64,000 nt of DNA from Betaproteobacteria bacterium (lineage in GTDB: Bacteria; Bdellovibrionota_B; Oligoflexia; Silvanigrellales; Silvanigrellaceae): positions 1-64,000 of the forward strand of contig VGHE01000005.1 of NCBI GenBank assembly GCA_016868315.1, read 5' to 3'. Of this stretch, positions 56,503-63,381 are shown piece by piece. The first letter of the stretch is position 1, and every line of letters starts with the position of its first letter. Both the position numbers and the translations under genes were made by a program. Below the pieces are notes generated by a model that saw only the letters and a list, made by a program, of their open reading frames with translations, made no database searches and was not told where the DNA came from.

Positions 56503-56683
56503 TCAAATGAACCCTCTGCTTTCCCATCGTCGGTCATGCTGGGAAAAGAATTGAGGGCAAAAATGTCCGGCAACGTCGGGGTTTCGACGGGGTGTCAAAT
56601 TCAACAAGAAGGCTCTGTTATGTGGACAACATTGCATCAAACGACTACAGTGCGGCGCAAACAAACTCTGGGATATTAGCTAG
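56503..56683. promoter_or_regulatory. Divergent intergenic region upstream of the giant gene and the aldehyde dehydrogenase
   Basis: This 181-bp spacer must hold the promoters of both divergent genes. A 7-bp inverted repeat, TTTCCCA (520-526) and TGGGAAA (540-546), with a 13-base loop sits just upstream of the giant gene's ribosome-binding site. A second small inverted repeat, CGTCG/CGACG, lies at 56574-56589. A TTGACA-like element on the minus strand is at 56593-56598, without a clear -10 partner. No gene is visible here. Confidence 0.4.
56520..56546 (-). promoter_or_regulatory. Possible 5' UTR hairpin in front of the giant gene
   Basis: In the giant-gene transcript, TTTCCCA and TGGGAAA can pair as a 7-bp stem with a 13-nt loop, ending 3 bases before the GAGGGT ribosome-binding site. 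It could tune translation of an extremely costly protein, which is inference. Confidence 0.35.
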
Positions 56684-58135
56684 ATGCAAACATTGAAAAA
56701 CTTCATCAACGGCCAATTCACTGACCCTCTGTCAAAGCGCTGGCTCGATGTCGAAAATCCTGCAAGAGGCCGAATTTACGCCCAATGTCCAAATTCCGAC
56801 GCTGCAGATATTTCTTTGGCGGTTGAGGCAGCGAGAAGATCCTTTCCAGCCTGGAAGGCACTTGGTGAAGACAAGCGCGCGGCGTATCTCCTGAAAGTTG
56901 CAGATATTCTTGAAAAACGAATGGATGAATTCGCCGAAGCCGAATCGCGCGACCAGGGCAAACCTGTGAGTCTTGCCCGAAGTATGGATATTTCCAGGGC
57001 TACTGCGAATTTCCGTTTTTTTGCGACACGGCTCCAGCACACCGAGGAAAAGGCCTTCAAAAGCTCCGAGCACGTCCTCCACTACACAGAACGTTCCCCC
57101 CTCGGAGTGGTTGGGCTTATCACCCCATGGAATCTGCCCCTCTACCTGCTGACCTGGAAAATCGCCCCCGCCATTGCCTTTGGCAATACGGTTGTTTGCA
57201 AACCCTCTGAAATCACACCTCTGACTGCATTTATGCTGTGCGATGTACTGAACGAAGCCGGTTTACCGCCCGGAGTGGTGAATATGGTGTTTGGTGATGG
57301 TCCAAGCGCAGGGCAAGCGCTGGTAGAACACAAAAACGTGAGAGCGATTTCCTTCACCGGAGGCACAAAAACCGGTGCACACCTTGCCACCACTGCCGCA
57401 CCGCTTTTCAAAAAGCTCAGCTTAGAGCTCGGCGGAAAGAACCCGAACATTATTTTTGAAGATGCTGACTTGGCGACTGCCGTGCAGGTTTCTGTGCGCT
57501 CGAGCTTCTTAAATCAAGGTGAAATCTGCTTATGCGGCTCGCGTATCTATGTTCAAAAATCGGTTTATGAAAAATTCTTAGAAGGCTTTGTGGAGCAAAC
57601 CAAAAAATTCAAGGTGGGCGACCCAAGCCACTCCGAAACCCGCATGGGAGCTCTGGTGAGTGCATCACACCTCGCGAAGGTTGATTCCTATGTGAAGCTC
57701 GCGGTGGCTGATGGTGGCCGAATTTTATGTGGTGGCAAGCGCGCCCGCCTCGAGGGCGAATGCGCACATGGTTATTTTTACGAACCCACAATTCTGGTGA
57801 ATGTTCCGCACCACAGCAGAGCCATACAGGAAGAGATTTTCGGACCCGTTGTTACGGTCACACCTTTTGAAACGGAAGCCGAAGCTATCGCGCTGGCGAA
57901 TGAGCCTGAGTATGGTCTTTCCGCCTCGCTGTGGACTGAGAATCTTTCACGCGCACACCGCGTGGCGCGCGCTGTTGAAGCCGGAATTGTGTGGGTCAAT
58001 GGTTGGCTGCTGCGCGACCTCCGGGTTCCCTTTGGCGGGATGAAAGCATCCGGACTTGGGCGTGAAGGTGGCGACTGGTCACACGAGTTCTACACAGAAA
58101 CAAAAGACATCTGCATTCAACTGCGCCACTCCTGA
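56684..58135 (+). CDS. 2-aminomuconic semialdehyde dehydrogenase-like aldehyde dehydrogenase
   Basis: This 483-residue cytoplasmic NAD(P)-dependent aldehyde dehydrogenase is of normal family length. Visible active-site elements are Asn150 in TPWN, Lys173 in KPSE, the SFTGG loop near 225, general base Glu248 in LELGGK and nucleophile Cys282 in NQGEICLCGSR. The GEICLC motif and the C-terminal WLLRDLRVPFGG are typical of the 2-hydroxymuconic/2-aminomuconic semialdehyde dehydrogenase group (ALDH8A1-like). That group oxidises the ring-cleavage semialdehyde in kynurenine or 2-aminophenol degradation. The next gene, 14 bases downstream, resembles 2-aminomuconate deaminase, the following step, which supports this substrate. 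The ribosome-binding site is weak. The ALDH call is certain and the substrate is inferred from motif and context. 2-Hydroxymuconic semialdehyde is the main alternative. Confidence 0.88.
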   Translation: MQTLKNFINGQFTDPLSKRWLDVENPARGRIYAQCPNSDAADISLAVEAARRSFPAWKALGEDKRAAYLLKVADILEKRMDEFAEAESRDQGKPVSLARSMDISRATANFRFFATRLQHTEEKAFKSSEHVLHYTERSPLGVVGLITPWNLPLYLLTWKIAPAIAFGNTVVCKPSEITPLTAFMLCDVLNEAGLPPGVVNMVFGDGPSAGQALVEHKNVRAISFTGGTKTGAHLATTAAPLFKKLSLELGGKNPNIIFEDADLATAVQVSVRSSFLNQGEICLCGSRIYVQKSVYEKFLEGFVEQTKKFKVGDPSHSETRMGALVSASHLAKVDSYVKLAVADGGRILCGGKRARLEGECAHGYFYEPTILVNVPHHSRAIQEEIFGPVVTVTPFETEAEAIALANEPEYGLSASLWTENLSRAHRVARAVEAGIVWVNGWLLRDLRVPFGGMKASGLGREGGDWSHEFYTETKDICIQLRHS

Positions 58136-58149
58136 AAGAGAGTCTAAGC

Positions 58150-58599
58150 ATGAGCACACATTCTCCGAAAAATGCGATTTCTATTTTCTCAGATGTGGCA
58201 CCGGAAGCTGTTGGCTCATATCCGCACGCCAAACAATTCGGTGACCTCCTTTTTGTGTCCGGTATCGGACCCCGTGAACGTGGCAAGAAGGAGATTCCAG
58301 GGGTAACACTCGCACCCGATGGTTCGGTGCTGAGCTACGATATCGAGATTCAAACCCGTTCGGTCATTGAAAACATCCGCAGCATTCTGAACGCCGCAGG
58401 CTGCGACCTTGCGGATATTATCGATGCGCAGTGTTTTCTCACTGACATCAAAAAAGACTTCAAAAAGTTCAATTCCGTTTATGCGGAATACTTTAACGCA
58501 CAAACGGGTCCGAGCCGAACCACCATTGGTGTCACCGGCCTTCCCACTCCAATTGCAGTCGAAATCAAGGTGATTGCAAAAGCAAAAAGCCCCGCATGA
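58150..58599 (+). CDS. RidA/YjgF-family protein, probable 2-aminomuconate deaminase
   Basis: This 149-residue RidA-fold protein normally forms trimers. Its motifs GSYPHAKQFGDLLFVSGIGP, DIEIQTRSVIENI and GPSRTTIGVTGLPTPIAVEI include the conserved Arg of the GPSRTT segment. The YPH opening and the DIEIQTRSVIENIRSIL segment fit the 2-aminomuconate deaminase subgroup (AmnD/NbaF-like) better than generic enamine deaminase RidA. The gene follows the aldehyde dehydrogenase by 14 bases, so the product of one enzyme would be the substrate of the next: aminomuconate to 4-oxalocrotonate plus ammonia. A purine-rich AGAGAG precedes the ATG. The stop codon lies inside a rho-independent terminator. No upstream pathway genes (dioxygenase, decarboxylase) are in the window. 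Family is certain; specific activity is inferred. Confidence 0.85.
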   Translation: MSTHSPKNAISIFSDVAPEAVGSYPHAKQFGDLLFVSGIGPRERGKKEIPGVTLAPDGSVLSYDIEIQTRSVIENIRSILNAAGCDLADIIDAQCFLTDIKKDFKKFNSVYAEYFNAQTGPSRTTIGVTGLPTPIAVEIKVIAKAKSPA

Positions 58600-58610
58600 G
58601 CGGGGCTTTT
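58585..58610. terminator. Bidirectional rho-independent terminator
   Basis: The stem GCCCCGC (58589-58595) and GCGGGGC (58600-58606) encloses a 4-base ATGA loop, flanked by AAAA and TTTT. It overlaps the stop codon of the RidA gene. The flanking runs make it work on both strands, so it can also end the convergent rpmG transcript, whose stop is 29 bases away. Confidence 0.93.
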
Positions 58611-58638
58611 CTTTGAGCACTGACTTTGAAACTCAAAA

Positions 58639-58803
58639 TTAAATTTTGGCTTCGCGGTGCAGGATGTGCTTCTTTGTGAACTTGCAGTATTTCTTCAGTT
58701 CAATTTTCTTCGTGGTTGTCTTCTTGTTCTTGTCAGTTACGTAAACGGATCCCGTAGGTTTACCTTTTTCGTCGATACCAACAAGCTTGATAAGCTCGCG
58801 CAT
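58639..58803 (-). CDS. rpmG: 50S ribosomal protein L33
   Basis: This 54-residue gene encodes [20 protein letters not shown]...[23 protein letters not shown], the L33 pattern with the TKKHxLxxEAKI ending. L33 sits near the exit site of the large ribosomal subunit. It has a single Cys rather than the CxxC pairs of zinc-ribbon L33, so it is the zinc-independent form. An AAGGAG ribosome-binding site lies 8 bases before the ATG. Its usual neighbours (rpmB, or tRNA-Trp, secE, nusG) are absent here. Confidence 0.97.
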   Translation of the reverse strand: MRELIKLVGIDEKGKPTGSVYVTDKNKKTTTKKIELKKYCKFTKKHILHREAKI

Positions 58804-58883
58804 TGTTCACTCCTTTAAGACCGGCATATCAGAGAGCCTCACAGCACTCGCTGCCGGACATCCTCTCTGTTGAAAGCTCAACC

Positions 58884-58912
58884 GTGATAATGAGAGAGAC
58901 TCGATCCGTCAA
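58884..58912 (-). promoter_or_regulatory. Probable sigma-70-type promoter of rpmG
   Basis: On the minus strand TTGACG (58907-58912) and TATCAC (58884-58889) are separated by 17 bases. The -35 box abuts the stop codon of the upstream lipoprotein gene, and the start codon lies about 80 bases downstream. The -10 match is imperfect. Confidence 0.5.
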
Positions 58913-58915
58913 GCC

Positions 58916-59662
58916 TCATTTGAGGTCGGAATTGCGCCCGGTGGCCGCAGGCCGGTAGCTCTCGACCGGAGCCCAGCTGACAGGCTGAGAGCCCGACTGT
59001 AATGACTGAACATTTTCAGCACCACTGGGCTGCCCGACACTGCGCAGGAGCCCCACACAATCGCCGCCACCAGGTAAACCTGCCCGTCCGCTCGGGTGGG
59101 TCACCCAACGGCAGCCCTGAGCCTCGTTGGCCAGGCAGACCTCACGGTTGCTTCTGAAGCTCCGGCAGGTGTTGCCCGCTGGCTGGGCTTGTGGCGCATC
59201 CTTGGGTTGTGTGTCGGCGACTACTTTTTCAAAAGGCTGGGCGCTCTCGCAGGCCTGGCGGTGTTCGGATTTGACGATCAGCTTTTGTTTTCCGGTCGCG
59301 CCGACCACGCGCAGGAACGCAGGAAAGCGGCCGTTTGGATACACGTTGGCCTCAAGACCGCACGGAATGAAAAGGTCGCGCTCCTCGTTCGAGGGTTGAA
59401 AAGCTTCACCGCAGGGAACGTCGTTGCAACGGTAAATCACCTTGAAGCGGAGCGGGTCACGTGCCGCCAACTGAGGTGCAATGCGGAATCCCCCGTTGCG
59501 TGAATCGCCTGCGGCTGCGCTCACCTCACTCTCGCTGCTCAGGGTGTTCCCTTTGTTCTTGCAGCCAATCAATGCTCCAACTAGCAAACAAGAAAAAGCG
59601 ACTGCGCCTTTCCAAGCGAATCTCAAGGACAACACGGCAGCAATCGAAGCACGCAATTTCAT
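58916..59662 (-). CDS. Cys-rich lipoprotein of unknown function
   Basis: This 248-residue protein has a long basic-hydrophobic signal ending in a standard lipobox LIGC (Cys34). The mature part has repeated Cys motifs (YRCNDVPCGEAF, FIPCGLEANVYPNG, TCRSFRSNREVC, GCRWVTHP) and a low-complexity Gln/Ser/Pro-rich tail. I do not recognise a family. Its ATG overlaps the TGA of the upstream lipoprotein-hydrolase gene by four bases (ATGA at 59659-59662), so translation is probably coupled and the products may act together. A GAGGT site lies inside the upstream gene. No terminator separates it from rpmG. Confidence 0.8.
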   Translation of the reverse strand: MKLRASIAAVLSLRFAWKGAVAFSCLLVGALIGCKNKGNTLSSESEVSAAAGDSRNGGFRIAPQLAARDPLRFKVIYRCNDVPCGEAFQPSNEERDLFIPCGLEANVYPNGRFPAFLRVVGATGKQKLIVKSEHRQACESAQPFEKVVADTQPKDAPQAQPAGNTCRSFRSNREVCLANEAQGCRWVTHPSGRAGLPGGGDCVGLLRSVGQPSGAENVQSLQSGSQPVSWAPVESYRPAATGRNSDLK

Positions 59663-60708
59663 TCCGGCGACCTCAAAGCGTACGCAAATGGTGTAAAGTT
59701 GTAGGTTCCATAGCCGAAGATGTTGCGTTCATGGATGAAATCCTGGTTGTCTGTCACCCAGCCAATTCCCGCACGCTGATTCGACCAGCCATAGAACATG
59801 TACGTATGTGCAGGATAACCCGGATAACGCGCATCATCTTCTGTCAGAACAACATCGCCAGGCTGCAAATTGTTTGCAGATGTGATTTTGTTCCAGCCTA
59901 AACGCTCTTGCAGATATTGAGCAAACGGTTTGGTGACCAGCGAAACCGACTCACCGTTAATATAACCTGACAACGGTACGGCCGTACCTGACCGACGCAG
60001 TGCGGTGCTCATGAACGCCACACAACCATTGCGCCGACCCGCAGGATAAAAAGTCAGTACTTCATCGAACACGTCATCGTAGTTGGCACGCACGCCGTAG
60101 AATCCAAGCAATTTGCGGTTTGCGGCACCACCACGAGAGATCTGAGGCAAGAACGAAGCATTCCAGCGCATGGTTTCGCAGGTGCTCCCGCCACCACGAG
60201 CACGACACTGCTCTACGTCTCTGACCTTGAAAGGGCCATAGACCTCGTTGCCCTCAATACAACCCTGACGCGCCGAGTCATACTGCGCACCGCGTGGGCA
60301 GTTCTCGCTCAAACGCACTCGTGCAGCGAAGCGTCTTTCCCAACGAGAACTCCCGCACGCAGCATCGCCCCCACCATACTTCTTGCAGAGCGCTATCATT
60401 GTGCGGGTGAATGGTCCCAAGGCCTGCGTCTCGGTTACACACAGTTTCTCGCTGGGCGAATACCAGGAGCCTGTTGGACAAAAAATTGCATCGGGAGTTG
60501 TGCGAGCAGCAATGCCACTTGTATTTTGGCTCTTGTTGTCGTCGGCTACAGAAGATTTTGCCTTGGCCTGCATGCTTTGCTGATCAGAATTTTTCTCGGC
60601 CGCACTTTGTGCAAGAGTCTCAGCAACTGCGTTCAAATCAGTTTCTGCTTCACCGCAGGCTACGAGAGAAGATAAAGACACCATCATGAGAGCAAGAATT
60701 CTGCCCAT
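59659..60708 (-). CDS. Lipoprotein with two Cys-rich repeats and a putative NlpC/P60- or CHAP-like cysteine hydrolase domain
   Basis: The start is taken at 60708 because GGAGGT (60715-60720) is 6 bases before it. An in-frame ATG 15 bases further up overlaps that site. The 349-residue protein has lipobox LVAC (Cys18) and then a low-complexity linker. Two tandem Cys-rich repeats follow at about 77-127 and 137-186, each reading CPxGxxY...C...GPF...C...GGG..xC...RW. The C-terminal domain (about 200-349) has NGCVAFMSTALRRSG (candidate nucleophile Cys229), PGDVVLTEDD, YPAHTYMFYGW (candidate His301) and WVTDN. The order Cys, PGD, His is that of papain-fold peptidoglycan or amide hydrolases, so wall remodelling is likely. 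This is inference because the domain is diverged. It is the first gene of a coupled pair. Confidence 0.75.
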   Translation of the reverse strand: MGRILALMMVSLSSLVACGEAETDLNAVAETLAQSAAEKNSDQQSMQAKAKSSVADDNKSQNTSGIAARTTPDAIFCPTGSWYSPSEKLCVTETQALGPFTRTMIALCKKYGGGDAACGSSRWERRFAARVRLSENCPRGAQYDSARQGCIEGNEVYGPFKVRDVEQCRARGGGSTCETMRWNASFLPQISRGGAANRKLLGFYGVRANYDDVFDEVLTFYPAGRRNGCVAFMSTALRRSGTAVPLSGYINGESVSLVTKPFAQYLQERLGWNKITSANNLQPGDVVLTEDDARYPGYPAHTYMFYGWSNQRAGIGWVTDNQDFIHERNIFGYGTYNFTPFAYALRSPE

Positions 60709-60897
60709 GCGTCGACCTCCCACATCAAACGAAGAAACGCTTTAAACAAACGATTGTGCGCTTTTTCAGGAGACTCCTGATCGCAACTTACGCAGGATTC
60801 ATGAGGTGCGGAGTGTTTCGTTCGAGAGTTGACACGGAAAAAAAATCATCGAGACTGTTGATGAACCAAAAACAGTATTTATTTCGGGAGTGTTTTC
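60709..60897. promoter_or_regulatory. Divergent regulatory region between lipoprotein operon and glutathione peroxidase
   Basis: This 189-bp spacer holds the 15-bp palindrome at 60766-60780. A plus-strand TTGACA at 60829-60834 could be a -35 box for the peroxidase gene, although no good -10 follows at 16-18 bases. GGGAG at 60886-60890 is the peroxidase ribosome-binding site. I see no gene here. Confidence 0.4.
60766..60780. promoter_or_regulatory. 15-bp perfect palindrome, candidate operator
   Basis: TCAGGAG-A-CTCCTGA has 7-base arms around one central base. The one-base centre makes an RNA hairpin poor, so a dimeric repressor or activator site between the two divergent units is the better reading. 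Confidence 0.45.
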
Positions 60898-61494
60898 GTG
60901 AAAAACTTGTTCAGATTTTTTTCTTTTGGATTTATTTTGACGTCTGCGGATTGCCTTGCCAAACCAAACTTACCTTCACCAGCCACTGCAGTTTCTGCAC
61001 GGCATTTTCACAACCTTTCCGCTGAAGATATCAACGGAAAGCCAACTCTTTTCAGCGAATACAAAGGCAAGGTTGTTCTTGTTGTGAATACGGCATCGCA
61101 GTGCGGATACACGTCACAATACAGGGGTCTTGAAGCTCTCTATCAAAAACACAAAAGCAAAGGTTTTGTCGTACTCGGCTTTCCTTCGAACGATTTCGGT
61201 GGTCAGGAGCCGGGCAGCAATGCTGAAGTGAAGAAGTTTTGTGAGCTGAAATTCAAAGTAACGTTTCCGATGTTCTCTAAGGCCAACGTCACATCCATTC
61301 CACGTTCGCCGGTATACGAATTCCTAAGTGTGCAGAATCCAAATGCAGAAACTCGCAAAACACCCCAGTGGAATTTCTGGAAATTCCTAGTCGATAAAAG
61401 CGGAAATGTGATGAACGCGTTCCCAAGTTCAACTGAACCTGATTCCGCAGAAGTGAATGCAGCAGTTGAGAAACTGCTCACAGCAAAAAAATAA
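60898..61494 (+). CDS. Exported glutathione peroxidase-family thiol peroxidase
   Basis: This 198-residue protein starts at GTG 60898, with GGGAG seven bases before. Residues 1-21 are a signal peptide (cleavage about CLA/KP). The glutathione-peroxidase fold follows with peroxidatic Cys69 (NTASQCGYTS), Gln103 (GFPSNDFGGQEPGSN), and Trp158 and Asn159 (QWNFWKFLVDKSG), the conserved tetrad. Cys115 (KFCELKF) is the likely resolving Cys, as in thioredoxin-dependent members. It has Cys, not selenocysteine. It reduces peroxides and is probably periplasmic. It converges on the aspartase gene with five bases between stop codons. Confidence 0.93.
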   Translation: MKNLFRFFSFGFILTSADCLAKPNLPSPATAVSARHFHNLSAEDINGKPTLFSEYKGKVVLVVNTASQCGYTSQYRGLEALYQKHKSKGFVVLGFPSNDFGGQEPGSNAEVKKFCELKFKVTFPMFSKANVTSIPRSPVYEFLSVQNPNAETRKTPQWNFWKFLVDKSGNVMNAFPSSTEPDSAEVNAAVEKLLTAKK

Positions 61495-61499
61495 TACTC

Positions 61500-63350
61500 T
61501 CACGAATTGGAGAGCATATTTTCTGGGCGCAGAAGGTTTTCGAGTTTTTCGCGGCTCAAGAGTTTGTGTTCAAGCACAAGGTCGAACACACTGCGCCCGG
61601 TTTCTAGAGCCTCTTTGGCAATTCGGGTTGAATTTTCATATCCGATATGCGGATTCAACGCGGTCACAAGACCGATGCTGTTTTCAACATAACGCCGACA
61701 CACTTCCGGATTCGCGGTAATTCCAGAAACGCATAATCGACTCAGAGTCTTTATTGCACGAGGCAGCATCTGCATAGACTGGAAGAGATTGAAAACAATA
61801 ACGGGCTCCATGACGTTCAACTGGAGCTGACCAGCCTCTGCAGCAAGCGTAATAGTGAGATCGTTGCCAATCACCTGGAAAGCCACCTGATTCACGACTT
61901 CGGGAATGACTGGGTTCACCTTGCCCGGCATGATACTTGATCCGGGCTGCATGGGTGGAAGGTTGATTTCACCGAGACCACAGCGCGGGCCACTTGAGAG
62001 CAAACGCAGGTCGTTACAAATCTTGCTGAGCTTGGTTGCGAGGCGCTTCAAGATTCCGGAAAAAAGAACAAACGAGCCGGTATCGGGGGTGGCCTCAATT
62101 AGATTTGCAGAGCTGACAAGCTTAAATCCGGTCACATGATTCAGATGAATGAGTGCCTTGGCTCGGTATTCCGGGTGCGCCGTAATGCCGGTACCAATCG
62201 CCGTGCCGCCGAGGTTCACCTCGAGGAACAAGCGCGCAGCATCTTGAAGGCGCATGATGTCCTCTTCCAAATTAACGCGAAACGCCTCAAATTCCTGACC
62301 GAGGGTCATGGGCACTGCATCTTGGAGCTGCGTACGCCCCATCTTCACAACAGAGGAAAATTCACCCGCCTTCTTAGCCAACGCTCCACACAACTCTGCC
62401 AAAGCATCAATCAAAGTCGGGAGCGCGTGCAGAATCGCAACGCGCACTGCCGTGGGATAGGCATCGTTTGTGGATTGCCCCAAGTTCACGTGGTTGTTTG
62501 GATGAATCTTTTTGTAGTCACCTTTTTTAAAGCCTGCAATCTCAAGGGCACGGTTCGCGATGACCTCGTTGGCGTTCATGTTGGTCGAAGTGCCGGCACC
62601 GCCCTGAATTACATCAACTACAAACTGCTCGTGCCAATGCCCTGCGATGATTTCATCGCAAGCTCTGCACACAGGCTCACAGATATCAGCCGATAAAAGC
62701 CCCAAATCCCGGTTGGCCAATGCGGCAGCCTTTTTCACTTCTGCCAGTGCACGTATAAGCGACGGAAAGCCTCGCAGAGTCACGCCAGTAATATTGAAAT
62801 TCTCGCACGCACGAAGTGTTTGGACACCAAAATAAGCTTCCGCAGGAACCTCGCGCTCGCCCAATAAATCGTGCTCGTGACGCGTTTTTCCGGAGCTATA
62901 GATGGACGACAGCAGGCCGCGGTTGCCTGCACCTTGAATGCGGCTGAAAATGTATGAGGCAATATTATGCTGAATCTTAGCGGCAAGAGCTGGCTGCTCG
63001 GATTGCATTTTGAGAAACGATTCACGACGCAAAAGCATGAACTCAACATCGGTGAGTGCTGTGGCCGTGGCCTGATGCAGAGTTCCGTCTTTCATGAGTG
63101 AAGCTTCTCCCATGAACTGACCGGGACCATAGAGTGTGGTTTTCTCATCCCAATCCACACTGCCCAACTGCGCCTGCAGCTCAACACGCCCTGACACAAT
63201 AATTCGCAGGCGATCGCGTGTTGCACCGGGAGAGTAAATCGTTTCGCCGACCTTGCTCGAACTTTTCTGAATATAGGTTTTCAGAGTTTTGAGTTCACCA
63301 GGGGTGAGATCTGCAAAAATAGACAGGCCGGAAAGAGTGGTGTCGGACAT
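61500..63350 (-). CDS. aspA: Aspartate ammonia-lyase with N-terminal cyclic-nucleotide-binding-like domain
   Basis: This 616-residue protein starts at ATG 63348-63350, where a GGAG site is 8 bases upstream. An upstream in-frame start lacks one and would overlap the PilZ gene. Residues about 8-138 form a CRP-like beta-barrel (FMGEASLMKDG) with trailing helix, without a helix-turn-helix. In its phosphate cassette the usual Arg is replaced (LHQATATA). Residues about 156-612 align along their whole length with E. coli aspartase: DLLGEREVPAEAYFGVQTLR, QGGAGTSTNMNANEV, GRTQLQDAVPMTLGQEF and the GSSIMPGKVNPV signature loop carrying the catalytic Ser (about 469). The enzyme converts aspartate to fumarate and ammonia. 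The normal length is about 470-480, so the extra 150 residues are the fused sensor. It follows the PilZ gene by 31 bases and is probably co-transcribed with it. Confidence 0.92.
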   Translation of the reverse strand: MSDTTLSGLSIFADLTPGELKTLKTYIQKSSSKVGETIYSPGATRDRLRIIVSGRVELQAQLGSVDWDEKTTLYGPGQFMGEASLMKDGTLHQATATALTDVEFMLLRRESFLKMQSEQPALAAKIQHNIASYIFSRIQGAGNRGLLSSIYSSGKTRHEHDLLGEREVPAEAYFGVQTLRACENFNITGVTLRGFPSLIRALAEVKKAAALANRDLGLLSADICEPVCRACDEIIAGHWHEQFVVDVIQGGAGTSTNMNANEVIANRALEIAGFKKGDYKKIHPNNHVNLGQSTNDAYPTAVRVAILHALPTLIDALAELCGALAKKAGEFSSVVKMGRTQLQDAVPMTLGQEFEAFRVNLEEDIMRLQDAARLFLEVNLGGTAIGTGITAHPEYRAKALIHLNHVTGFKLVSSANLIEATPDTGSFVLFSGILKRLATKLSKICNDLRLLSSGPRCGLGEINLPPMQPGSSIMPGKVNPVIPEVVNQVAFQVIGNDLTITLAAEAGQLQLNVMEPVIVFNLFQSMQMLPRAIKTLSRLCVSGITANPEVCRRYVENSIGLVTALNPHIGYENSTRIAKEALETGRSVFDLVLEHKLLSREKLENLLRPENMLSNS

Positions 63351-63381
63351 GAGTTCGTCTCCGCTGGGAAGACCAACAGTC

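Noticed and set aside
2017-56502. Giant frame as several separate genes fused by an assembly artefact
   Set aside because: The domain cycle runs continuously across the whole frame with no internal signal peptide, ribosome-binding site plus start, or break in phase.
60709-60723. Upstream ATG for the lipoprotein-hydrolase gene
   Set aside because: It overlaps the GGAGGT ribosome-binding site that is ideally placed for the ATG at 60708.
60829-60857. Complete sigma-70 promoter for the peroxidase gene
   Set aside because: TTGACA is present, but no acceptable -10 hexamer lies 16-18 bases downstream, so only the -35-like box is mentioned.
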